Origin: Prorocentrum cordatum
Lineage: Eukaryota; Sar; Dinophyceae; Prorocentrales; Prorocentraceae
NCBI GenBank assembly: GCA_963575745.1
Contig: CAUYUJ010014194.1
Coordinates: forward strand, 942,001-1,006,000
Direction of reading: 5' to 3'
DNA length: 64,000 nt
Shown: positions 56,447 through 64,000 of the stretch, piece after piece
How the letters are laid out: every line of letters starts with the position of its first letter
How positions within the stretch are numbered: the first letter of the stretch is position 1
Position numbers and translations under genes: made by a program
Notes under the pieces: generated by a model
What the model was told of the DNA's origin: nothing
Seen by the model: the letters and a program-made list of their open reading frames with translations, nothing else
Database searches by the model: none

Positions 56447-58723
56447 TTAGTAAGGTTCTATGATGCCATTATTTCCCTCGGACAAGAGGACTCCGTTATC
56501 AGACCAACAGAACTTTATACCATCTTGCATGGCCTTGTGCCAATCTACGAAGATGATGATGTCAGATTCTGGGTCCCACCCACTGTTCACGGCACGACGG
56601 CGGACCGTCGGCACGAAGTGGATGCGCGACCGGCCCGCCCCCCATTTCTTCGTGTTGTGTCCGGGTCTACAGGACAGGCCGTGCCACATAATGCCTTCGA
56701 AAGCATTCCACCGAGTGCCGTGCATGGCGATCTCGGGGTACGGGGCCGGTCTCCCGGCAGGTTGGTCGCACAGTACAATATACTTGTACAGCGACCATGG
56801 AGCTTTCAATGTCCACGAACGCCCCTGAGAGGCGCGGATGAAGATCTCGGGATCGCCGGAGTCCCGCACTAACACCTTGAACTGAAGGCGTTGTTTTCCT
56901 TCTCCGTCCGGTTCGCGGACATAAACCACTTCCATCATGATGGCCGCCAACTGGTCCACCGATCGACCACGTAGGTTCGCGGTGATGACCTTGGCCTCGT
57001 CATGTCTGGGATTGTACCCATCATGCCTCGATCGCCCGGTTTTCCATGGGTACTTATTTACGAGCTCTACGAGGTTAATCCAGCCATCATGATCATCGAA
57101 TGTAGCCAGATCCCACACAGGATCATGTGCTCTGTCCAGCGCATGTCTGCATATCCTACTGAGAGCTTTGCTCAGTTGCTTGAAGGTGTGATTGGATCTC
57201 GGGACAATGTTATCTTGCCTGCATTTTCGCATGAATTCCTCATCCACCGAGCGTATCGGCGGGAGCTTCCGCAGAGCAAGTCTATCCCTGATCACACTCG
57301 GAGTCCCACTGGTGAGGGACGTGTCTCCTGGGCGGTGCAGCTGATCCACGGGCGGGTTTCCCCGCGCAGGAGCCTCTGTCGCTGAAGAGGCCGCGGCTCC
57401 TGACGAGGAGGAAGCTGCAGCAGCAGCGCCTGGCGGGTTTCCCCGCGGTGATCCGCGACTGGCGCCACCCCTAATCGTCGGCACCCAGTTGCCCCTAGAC
57501 ATAGCACCTTCGTCGGACCTTTTGGAACGGGCCGCCGCAGGCGAAGCTGGCGCAGAGGCATACCCTGTGCGCTCGCAAGCCGCCGCCTTCTTGGCAATGG
57601 AACTGCTACGACTAGGCGGGCGTCTCCGTTCCTCCACAGGGTCCTTTGGTTGCTGCTTGGGCTCAGATACTTGCGCTGGAGTTGCGCCAATCGGCGATCT
57701 CGGAGTTTCAGAGCGAGGCGCCTCCATCTGCACATCTGGCCCAGGATCCTCAGAGCATGCTTTCGGTCTCACATCCGAAGACGACTTCGGCGCTGGAGTT
57801 TCACTCTTAGCCTTCGATTGTAGTGGGAGAGGGGGTTTCTTAGCCCCCTTCATGTGAATCTTTTTGGAGTCCATCAGCATTTGGCGAGTTGCCTCGCGTG
57901 CGCGTTCTTCTGCTATCCGCATACGTTCCTCATCCGCCGCAACTCGCTGGGCCTTCTGTTCATCCTTAGATGTCGATTCTGGTTGTTGGGACTGGCTGGG
58001 AACGCCGGGCGAGTTTCCTCGCATTCCAGGAAGATTAAAGAGCGCGTCTTTTTCTTCCTGGGTCATGGGCACCAGTCCTCCCCTTGGAACCGGAGGAGGC
58101 TTATCCTCTTCATCTTTCGTCTCCAAGTGACCCATGATCCCGAGACGACGATTGACCTCTGCGATCTCGTCCTGTCTCATCGGGATCAGTGGCGGATGGA
58201 CGCCCTCCTTATGAGGGGTTTTGCCCCTGTTTGGACTCAGACCTTCATTATTTCCTACAGGGCATCCCGGCCTGTGGTTCTGGAACGGCTCGGAACGTGG
58301 CCCACGCGCTGCTTGAGGTCTATGCAACTTGCGAGCCGCAATAACGTTTCGCAGCTGTGTCCGCACTTCTTCAATTTCAGGGCGGCGGATGTTTGTTGCA
58401 AGTTGATAGCCTCCGCGGATGGCCTTGCCCTGAGCGCCCCTATAGGCAGGGTTGCCCTTGCCGAAGGCCGAGTGTTCCCCTTTACGGCGTCTTGGATCAT
58501 TGTGCGGCAGTAGTTCGCCTCCTCGCCTGAGAGCGTGTTCCTTTGGGCCAGCTTGCCTCCACCCGCGAGGAAGCCGAGCCTGAGGATGTGGCTCTCCTCT
58601 GACGCGCGGACGGGAACGAGACCTTCCAGCATTCTCATCAGAAGAGGCTGCCGAAGCAGCCTGAGTAGACGCCGGCGGAGGGGCCGGCGGAGGCTCCTGT
58701 GCGATCCCAGGTGGATCGGCTAG
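56447..58723 (-). CDS. Polyprotein segment with C-terminal Tpt1/KptA RNA 2'-phosphotransferase domain
   Basis: Read from just after a TGA at 58724-58726 to TAA 56447-56449. The N-terminal ~500 codons are charged/Pro-rich linker with mini-hairpin inserts (RGNSP at 58009; RGNPP at 57433 and 57352; one in another phase at 57884). The last ~248 residues (about 56450-57193) match the Tpt1/KptA fold in order: LSKALSRICRH (Arg-His pair), DGWINLVELV, IFIRASQGRSW (family usually IRAsQGHS), MHGTRWNAFEGI, HGL, RSRIHFVPT, then FVDWHKAMQDGIKF and DNGVLLSEG. Family members remove the 2'-phosphate left at tRNA ligation junctions using NAD+. No mini-hairpin lies in this domain and the Arg-His-Arg set looks intact. 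Confidence 0.85.
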   Translation of the reverse strand, partial: LADPPGIAQEPPPAPPPASTQAASAASSDENAGRSRSRPRVRGEPHPQARLPRGWRQAGPKEHALRRGGELLPHNDPRRRKGEHSAFGKGNPAYRGAQGKAIRGGYQLATNIRRPEIEEVRTQLRNVIAARKLHRPQAARGPRSEPFQNHRPGCPVGNNEGLSPNRGKTPHKEGVHPPLIPMRQDEIAEVNRRLGIMGHLETKDEEDKPPPVPRGGLVPMTQEEKDALFNLPGMRGNSPGVPSQSQQPESTSKDEQKAQRVAADEERMRIAEERAREATRQMLMDSKKIHMKGAKKPPLPLQSKAKSETPAPKSSSDVRPKACSEDPGPDVQMEAPRSETPRSPIGATPAQVSEPKQQPKDPVEERRRPPSRSSSIAKKAAACERTGYASAPASPAAARSKRSDEGAMSRGNWVPTIRGGASRGSPRGNPPGAAAAASSSSGAAASSATEAPARGNPPVDQLHRPGDTSLTSGTPSVIRDRLALRKLPPIRSVDEEFMRKCRQDNIVPRSNHTFKQLSKALSRICRHALDRAHDPVWDLATFDDHDGWINLVELVNKYPWKTGRSRHDGYNPRHDEAKVITANLRGRSVDQLAAIMMEVVYVREPDGEGKQRLQFKVLVRDSGDPEIFIRASQGRSWTLKAPWSLYKYIVLCDQPAGRPAPYPEIAMHGTRWNAFEGIMWHGLSCRPGHNTKKWGAGRSRIHFVPTVRRRAVNSGWDPESDIIIFVDWHKAMQDGIKFCWSDNGVLLSEGNNGIIEPY

Positions 58724-60500
58724 TCAAGGCGGGTTCCCCTGCTGGCTGGAGCCTGGCGCAAATGGCGCTTGTGCCGATGGTGATGGCATCGGGCTCGTCG
58801 GGATCAAAGTCCACCTCTACCTCGCCGGTGACCTCCATCATGAGGATTGTGGCCTCATCCTCGCATAGCCCGCAACCATCGCCCTCTTCTTCTTCTGATG
58901 TAGAACTGCCAATGATGATGGCCATTGGCGCAGCCGGGACAGGCAGGTTTCCCTGCATAGCCGGCGTCTGTGCGTCGCTCGGCTGTCCCGGAGTAGGCGG
59001 CACGGTTGTCGGCTCAGGCTCGTTGCCGAGCACAGGCTGCCCAGCAATGTTGCGCATGGCAGTGTGATTTGGCCATCGTCCTGCCGCCTGGAGACCCCAT
59101 CCTGGCGGAGGAAGAGCCTGGCCGCGCATGGCGATGGCCCTTTCAAGGGCCTCGCGCCATCTTCCTCTGGAGTACCACACATGTCTCTGCACGTCCTCAG
59201 GATGCACACTGTCAATAAGGGTCAAAGCTGCCAACACTAACTCCGAGTCGTCGCAGGCGTCGGTGTCCTGCAGCATCGTGATGCCAGCTTCGATGCTTTC
59301 TTGACTCTCGGGGTATGCGATGGTCAGTACCTCGCGCATCCTCATGAAGGTTTGCAGTAGTGTGCGTGGTCCGTACTCGCCTGGGGCAAGCGAACCAGGG
59401 GGTACAAATGGTTCCCCTGGTACGCCTGCAATGAAAGCTTGAACGAACGCTTGAGACTCCATTTCTATGAGTTCATCGTTGTTTCGGGGATAGATAGGCC
59501 TGTTTCCAGGCGGGAGTTCGGGTGGAGGTTGGAGGTTGCGGTCAACCTCTGAAGGCGAGGCCTCAACAGTGATGTCCTCGTCACTGCTTTCGTAGGCCAT
59601 GATGTTGCCTGGGTCCCCGAACATCCAGTCGAAGAAAGACAAAAGCTGGTTTCCCAGCGTACCGTGATCCACGGGAGTGAGCTCGTTGTTGCCAACAACG
59701 AACCTGCGGACGTACTCGAGGTAGTACGCGTACAATCCATGACCATACGCCTCGAGCTCGTCGACGTTGTCCATGCAACTGACCCAAGTGCAAACTATCT
59801 GTTCCATGGCCTCAAAATCCTGGAGGCTCAGATATTCGATGAATGGTTCACTTGTGCCAAAATGGACTTCGGTCGATCTGCCCTTTCCTTTTCCCTTCGC
59901 TGGACAATCTCTCGCAAAATGGTCGGTGCTATCACACTCATGGCACTTTAGAACCTGGCCGTCTCTACCTCGCGGGTTGCCCCGCCTACCTTTGCCTTTT
60001 CCTGAGGTCTCTCTACGGCCTTTGCCGCGGCCCTCTCCCCCGAAGAATATCTCATCACACTGTTCATCCGAGAGCCTCTGGAGGAATGCCGCGACGCCTC
60101 GTCCGTTCAACCTCAGACGACCCCGCTTGCCTTTACCTTTTCCTTTGAAGCTCCTCCGCGTCCTCCTCCTAACACGTCGCACTGGTTTTCGCGTGAATCT
60201 CCTCCATCTCCGTTTAGCCTGTTGTAATAACCAAAATATGTGTTCAGCACGCTGATTGTCAGTTTCCATATTCATAATATCTGACCAATCTAAAGCTTCA
60301 ACACCGTCGGATGATGCAGTATCAGTGTCGGTGACGGAGTCGAAATCATCGTCTCCCAAGTAGGTGGACACACCGTCGGTAAGGGGGTTTGATTCACCCC
60401 ACAGAGAACGGTGTGGTTGAGGTTCTCTGGAAGGAGGGCTGGTTGCCCAGCTTGGTTGTGGTCGATCCCCTGCTAAAAAACAATAGATTATCCGGGATCA
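58638..60500 (-). CDS. Zinc-knuckle frame (nucleocapsid-like)
   Basis: The frame opens at a TGA just upstream of the Gag stop, overlapping it by about 10 nt in the -1 phase; no classical slippery heptamer is seen. It has an acidic start (YLGDDDFDSVTDTD), an Arg/Lys/Gly-rich basic region (RRSFKGKGKGKRGR), a CCHC knuckle (KCHECDSTDHFARDC), then a long acidic/Pro-rich tail. Mini-hairpin inserts read RRGNPRG, TLGNQL, PPGNRP, VLGNEP and MQGNLP. CCHC knuckles bind element RNA during packaging. The frame ends at TGA 58638-58640; near 58740-58800 homologous-looking text shifts to the Tpt1 frame (SSQQGNPP). Confidence 0.8.
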
Positions 60501-61834
60501 TCGGCCCGTATGCTTGAGGGCCCGTTTCCAGGCTGGGCTTCAGTGGTTAAGGTAGTGTAGAAATTCCCACTACCAGATCCCCTTCCCCTTCCAAATACAG
60601 GTCCTATATTACCAGGATACCGTTCTGATAGGTGGCCTATCGAGCGCATCCTTTTCAGCAACTCATCATACTGTTGTTGAGTTCGGGGCATTTGATGATT
60701 GAGTGGCTGTAAGAGTTGCATGGCTCGCTGGTTGCCGACGCCTAAGGCGCGGAACAGGATCGTGGTTAGTAACTGGAAGTTGGGAAGGTCGAATCCCACC
60801 GACTGTGCCTCAAGTCGGGCCACTTCGAATCGGGTTAGAGTGGCATCGATTCGTTCTCCGTGAGGCACATGGAAATCGATGAGCTGTGTGCCCGAAGTGA
60901 GCTGGCGCTCATCTTCCAGGCGCTCGAACTTCATGCTTAGGAGGAACATGATGTAGGTCACTGGGTCTGTGTGGACCCCATCGATGTCAGCACCATAGTT
61001 TATAATGTCAGGTGGTACCCTCATGGCGAGTGTCCTCGCTAGACCACCTAGGCCACGTTGTATGGCGGCCGCTTGGGCCTGTGGCGTCATACGTCCGCTA
61101 GTGACGTTGAGCCATGCGTTGACCTCATAAACATACTCACGGAAAGGTATGTTGCCTTGAGGGCCCCAGTATGGGCCATGTGTTTGCCCATCGGTGCTGT
61201 TTTCTCCGCGGCGCATGTGTCCGATTGCTGCCCCCAGCGCGAACCATATGATAGCGAAGATAACCAGCCCAAGGCTGTGTAGATAGGGGTGGTTATTAGG
61301 CGCGTTGCCGCGCTGGGGTAGAGCCTTGTTGAGTCTTCGAGGCGCTCTATCTGGCGGATCTCTCCGCCCATGCTTCAAGTGCTGCGCTTTTGGCTCGTTG
61401 CCGAGCGGTTGGTAGTAGCGCAATGATGAAGCATATATGGTACCAATGTTGTTGTCTAGACGTCGTACCTCTCGTGTTGCTTCTTGCTCTTGGATAGATC
61501 CTCGTAAACGTACTGGGAGTGGTAGCGCAGGGTGGTAGGTGGTCACGAGGATCGTGCCGAAGAGTATGAGGATGAGAGGAGCAAGAGCTGACCAAACGAG
61601 AGTGCGGCCAGCTCCGCTACCAAGTCGAAAGTGAGCCTGGTAGGTCAAATAGCATCCGTCTCCATGGGAGGCGGATGAGCTCACATTGCACCCAGTTCCA
61701 TGTCGAAGGAATACGATATGGGGAGTGGATGGGTAGGATAGGATAAGATCGATGTATCGGTCTTTCCAGCACATAGCGAACACTAAGGTAAGTGTCCGGG
61801 CAAATAGGGCGCGCGTGCCTTGAGCCAAAGGCAA
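60488..61834 (-). CDS. gag: Gag-like ORF with two hydrophobic segments
   Basis: Open from inside the 5' LTR, through the primer site, to TAA 60488-60490; the true start is uncertain (candidate Met codons lie in the LTR). Two hydrophobic segments, LVWSALAPLILILFGTILVT and LGLVIFAIIWFALGAAIG, look like membrane spans, unusual for Gag. The C-terminal ~230 residues resemble a retrotransposon capsid: FREYVYEVNAWLNVTSGRMT, LARTLAMRVPPDI, MFLLSMKFERLEDERQLTS, TRFEVARLEAQSVGFDLP, LLKRMRSIGHLSERYP. Intact inserts read LGNEP and RGNAP; decayed ones QGNIP and VGNQR. Confidence 0.75.
   Translation of the reverse strand: MPLAQGTRALFARTLTLVFAMCWKDRYIDLILSYPSTPHIVFLRHGTGCNVSSSASHGDGCYLTYQAHFRLGSGAGRTLVWSALAPLILILFGTILVTTYHPALPLPVRLRGSIQEQEATREVRRLDNNIGTIYASSLRYYQPLGNEPKAQHLKHGRRDPPDRAPRRLNKALPQRGNAPNNHPYLHSLGLVIFAIIWFALGAAIGHMRRGENSTDGQTHGPYWGPQGNIPFREYVYEVNAWLNVTSGRMTPQAQAAAIQRGLGGLARTLAMRVPPDIINYGADIDGVHTDPVTYIMFLLSMKFERLEDERQLTSGTQLIDFHVPHGERIDATLTRFEVARLEAQSVGFDLPNFQLLTTILFRALGVGNQRAMQLLQPLNHQMPRTQQQYDELLKRMRSIGHLSERYPGNIGPVFGRGRGSGSGNFYTTLTTEAQPGNGPSSIRADDPG
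61611..61622 (-). promoter_or_regulatory. Primer-binding site (initiator tRNA-Met type)
   Basis: Immediately after the 5' LTR the sense strand reads TGGTAGCGGAGC, complementary to a tRNA ending GCUCCGCUACCA. The UACCA end (A1-U72 pair) is characteristic of eukaryotic initiator tRNA-Met, the usual copia primer. Confidence 0.85.
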
Positions 61835-61892
61835 CGGCGCGCGAGCTATACTCCCGATACTATAACATCTCCCAAAGAACTACCCTTAAAGT
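61623..61892 (-). repeat. 5' LTR (270 bp)
   Basis: Direct repeat of 45790-46059. The gag frame runs open through it. It should contain the promoter; no TATA box was assigned. Confidence 0.95.
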
Positions 61893-61897
61893 GGCTT
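61893..61897. repeat. Target-site duplication, right
   Basis: GGCTT, matching 45785-45789. Confidence 0.85.
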
Positions 61898-62345
61898 TGA
61901 GGCGCTTCGAGATCGCACCAAGACGCCCAAGATGGCCCCATGACGATCCAAGAGTCCTTCCAGACGCCCCAACAGGCGCCCAAGAGCCTTGCCACGAGGG
62001 GCTCGAGAGGCCAAAAACATTGCGGTCCTGGGGGCCTCCCGAGGCCCCAAGACGGCCCAAGAGGCACCCAGGACCGCCCCAGAAGCCCCCAGGAGGACCA
62101 CAACACGACCAAAGAGGGCCCCAAGACGGCCCCGGAAGCGCCCAAGACTACCCAAGAGGGTCCAAAGACACCTCCAAGAATAGCCCCAAAAGGGGGGGCA
62201 CGAACCGAAAATCCTAGCCTTCCGCCCCATGAGGCCCCCAGGAATCCTCAAGGAGACCCCAGGAGACCCCCAACAGACCCCAAGATACCCCCAAAACGGC
62301 CCCCAAGAGGCATCAAAACAGCCCCCAAGAGGCCCCCGAAAGGCC
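61898..62345 (+). repeat. CCAAGANGG minisatellite, block 5 (right flank of the LTR element)
   Basis: Same degenerate unit as elsewhere; it would be continuous with 45722-45784 if the LTR element were removed. Confidence 0.8.
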
Positions 62346-63850
62346 TCCTGCGACATCCCATCGCCCATCCTCAAGGCCAGCGATCCGCGATCCACAACCC
62401 AGGTACGGTGGCGGGATGGGCCGAAGGACATTACATAGATGGCGACAGAGATGCCAATCAGGAACACAGGTAAGCGGCCGCAGACACGATCCATACTAGC
62501 GCGAAGAAGTGCACACAAGAAGCTCAGTGGGGAGACGGAGGCAGAGAGTCACACATTGCATGCGTGTGCCAAGGGGACCTGTGCTCGAAAGCCTCATTGG
62601 CGTTATCGTCCTCCTGGAAGAAGAGTGCGCTGACCCTCATGCGCCGAGGGTGTCAGAGCGTGAAGTCCAAGCACCGTTGCGACCAGGGACCGATACCCTG
62701 AGATGCGGACGTCGTGCAATATCACGGCCAGCACCATGGACCTGATCTTCCTGCGGAGCTGCTCCGGCCAAACGATCCATGAGAGCCCCAGGGCCCAGCA
62801 CCGGGCGAAAACGCCAGGCGTGAAAAATATCCCCAGATCTCAAGGTACATGTTCCATAGTCGCGCGCACGCAGGCAGTCGTGCCGGGAGGAGGCGAGTGC
62901 CTCGACAATACACGCACACAACATCGGTCGCTCTGGCACGTGCTACGCGTCCGCGCGGCACCCTCCTTCATGGCCAAGCCCTACCTCCGCGTCGTCTGGC
63001 AGCCTGCCTCTTCTTGCAAGATCAGTTACGTAACACCGAATCGGGAAATCGGGCGAAATCGGAGCTTGCGTCGAACCGGGCCGCATCGGCCTGGAGTCAA
63101 AACAGAAACGGATCGGTCACTCCTCGATGCTCAACAAGCATCGAGCATCGGGCCGAATCAAATCGCTGGAACATTGGAATCCGATCGGTCGACCGAATTC
63201 AGGATCAAATCGGACCGCTCGGAGCGAAATGGACCCTCGGACAGACGAGCGCACGCCGCGGCCGCGATCTCGCGGACCCGCGGGTACGCGGGATCGCACC
63301 GATACGTTCGGCTCGGGGCATCTGCGAGAAGACGCCCCGCATCCGCAGGATCCTGGCCCAACGAACCAGCCCGCGAGTCCGCGGATACGGATACGTTTGT
63401 CCGCCCACGAGACCGAGACATGCGATGTCCTGATTTGCTTCATACGGGGTTCCCGGACGTCCCAGCCCTTTCCCCAAGGCCGATGTTCCTGTTTCATGGA
63501 TTGTTTTCTGACGGTCCCGGGGCACACCGAAGCCGAAAACGGCCCAAATCCCCCCGTCTTGACTTTTTCAGCGACGCACACCCCGCGGCGACGCGCTCAC
63601 ATGCCCGGCGCATCCCGCAGCGCGTGGCTCTGCATGCCCGAAAATGTGTTCAATGACATCGATAGAGCACGAGTCACACGCAAGAGCAATCAACACAGAC
63701 ATCGCAATCCATCCTTTCACCCATCGGTTGGGGGCAGCTGCAGACGGACATCCTTCCCTCGGGAAGCCCGGCACACCCGCGCCTACGGGCCCCAAGGGCA
63801 CCCTCGGCGAGTCGCCGCAGGAGCAGCACCGACTCCGTCCATGCCGACCC
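62346..63850. other. No gene recognised
   Basis: Mixed GC-rich sequence with overlapping open frames and no motif. A perfect 9-bp hairpin with a 5-nt loop (CTCGATGCT/AGCATCGAG) lies at 63123-63145. Confidence 0.45.
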
Positions 63851-63852
63851 CG

Positions 63853-64000
63853 TCCTCCTCCTCCTCCTCCTCCTCCTCCTCCTCCTCCTCCTCCTCCCCC
63901 TTTTCCTCCTCCTCCTCCTCCCCCTCCTCCTCCTCCTCCTCCTCCTCCTCCTCCTCCTCCTCCTCCTCCTCCCTCCTCCTCCCTCCCCTCCTCCTCCTCC
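63853..64000. repeat. (CCT)n array, runs off the window
   Basis: Nearly pure CTCCTCCTC with CCC and TTT interruptions, continuing to the window edge. Confidence 0.95.

Larger units (their letters stand above)
46172..61405 (-). repeat. 32-copy family of 14-nt tetraloop hairpins
   Basis: Consensus (sense) GCNNG-loop-CNNGC with a perfect 5-bp stem. Starts: 46172, 46348, 46957, 48382, 48643, 49050, 50374, 50884, 51979, 52237, 53296, 53385, 53920, 53953, 54442, 54523, 55033, 55443, 55948, 56209, 57352, 57433, 57884, 58009, 58943, 59018, 59498, 59645, 59972, 60439, 61300, 61392. Sense loops: GAAA 21, GCAA 8, GTAA 1, GAGA 1, GATA 1; all but GATA are GNRA. Imperfect copies: 46322, 47744, 52853 (G-U pair), 55645, 58445, 58729, 60520 (G-U pair), 60727. 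Twenty-five are read as xGNxP (one as LGDEP), four in other phases, three lie in non-coding sequence. Confidence 0.95.
45790..61892 (-). mobile_element. 16.1-kb copia-type LTR retrotransposon with Tpt1, RING and methyltransferase-like domains
   Basis: Bounded by 270-bp direct repeats and a GGCTT target duplication, inserted in a CCAAGANGG array. Sense order on the minus strand: 5' LTR, tRNA primer site, Gag-like ORF, zinc-knuckle frame, Tpt1/KptA domain, RING-H2, retropepsin-like domain, two methyltransferase-like domains, Cys/His cluster, integrase, reverse transcriptase, RNase H, structured 3' UTR, 3' LTR. Integrase before reverse transcriptase places it in Ty1/copia. Many copia elements are about 5 kb, so this one is roughly three times larger, mostly through accessory domains and linkers. 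Eleven differences in 270 nt between LTRs (about 4%) suggest a moderately recent insertion. Seven internal stops and two altered catalytic motifs suggest this copy is not autonomous. Confidence 0.95.

Noticed and set aside
57480-57505. Additional mini-hairpin at SRGNWVP
   Set aside because: Peptide resembles the motif but the DNA arms are not complementary, so it was not counted.
59847-59867. Sequence resembling the spliced leader (GTGCCAAAATGG)
   Set aside because: Only a partial match, lies inside the zinc-knuckle coding frame, and diverges over the rest of the 22-mer.

Overview
The window is nuclear DNA of a dinoflagellate. The strongest evidence is an exact copy of the 22-nt dinoflagellate trans-spliced leader (DinoSL) on the minus strand at 44554-44575, 45 nt upstream of an intronless 352-codon ORF. 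The rest fits: huge simple-sequence arrays (CCT, CAT, GTC, CATA, CA, CT), GC-rich degenerate minisatellites, decayed non-LTR retrotransposons, and one very large copia-type LTR retrotransposon. No bacterial-style operon is present. Most long open frames inside the arrays are by-products of low-complexity sequence and are left out.

Layout. 1-3.35 kb: higher-order array of a degenerate 10-11 bp CCAAGANGG unit. 3.35-4.12 kb: decayed gag-like fragment (minus). 4.48-8.16 kb: decayed APE-type non-LTR retrotransposon (minus) whose reverse transcriptase is split by a 106-bp tandem array. 8.25-8.58 kb: broken gene fragment. 8.56-10.09 kb: more CCAAGANGG array. 10.1-16.2 kb: microsatellites with dispersed GC-rich modules and a large imperfect palindrome. 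16.2-25.4 kb: mostly GC-rich sequence without recognisable genes, apart from the zinc-finger end of another non-LTR element (23.5 kb). 25.4-41.6 kb: tandem repeats, microsatellites, GGGACACC/TCGATC minisatellites and one unassigned ORF (40.2-41.1 kb). 41.60-41.80 kb: fold-back element with 37-nt arms. 43.45-44.58 kb: SL-tagged, probably retroposed gene. 45.79-61.89 kb: the LTR retrotransposon. 61.9-64 kb: flanking array, unassigned sequence and a terminal CCT array.

The LTR element is the centre of interest. It lies on the minus strand, is 16,103 bp long, and has two 270-bp LTRs (11 differences), a 5-bp target duplication (GGCTT) and a primer-binding site matching an initiator tRNA-Met 3' end. 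In sense order it encodes: a Gag-like ORF with two hydrophobic segments; a frame with a CCHC zinc knuckle; a Tpt1/KptA-type RNA 2'-phosphotransferase; a RING-H2 finger; a retropepsin-like domain; a pair of divergent methyltransferase-like domains; a Cys/His cluster; integrase; and copia-type reverse transcriptase/RNase H. From about 58.7 kb to 46.4 kb everything lies in one frame broken by seven internal stops, six of them TAA.

Throughout this element, and as far as I could see nowhere else in the window, are at least 32 copies of a 14-nt hairpin. Its sense-strand form is GCNNG, a tetraloop, then CNNGC with complementary NN. The loop fits GNRA (GAAA, GCAA, GTAA, GAGA) in all but one perfect copy. 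Most coding copies are read in one phase as xGNxP (for example QGNLP, RGNPP, LGNEP), and they avoid the catalytic cores. A swarm of in-frame, RNA-structured mini-insertions in an element that also carries an RNA-end-repair enzyme is the best candidate for an undescribed system here.
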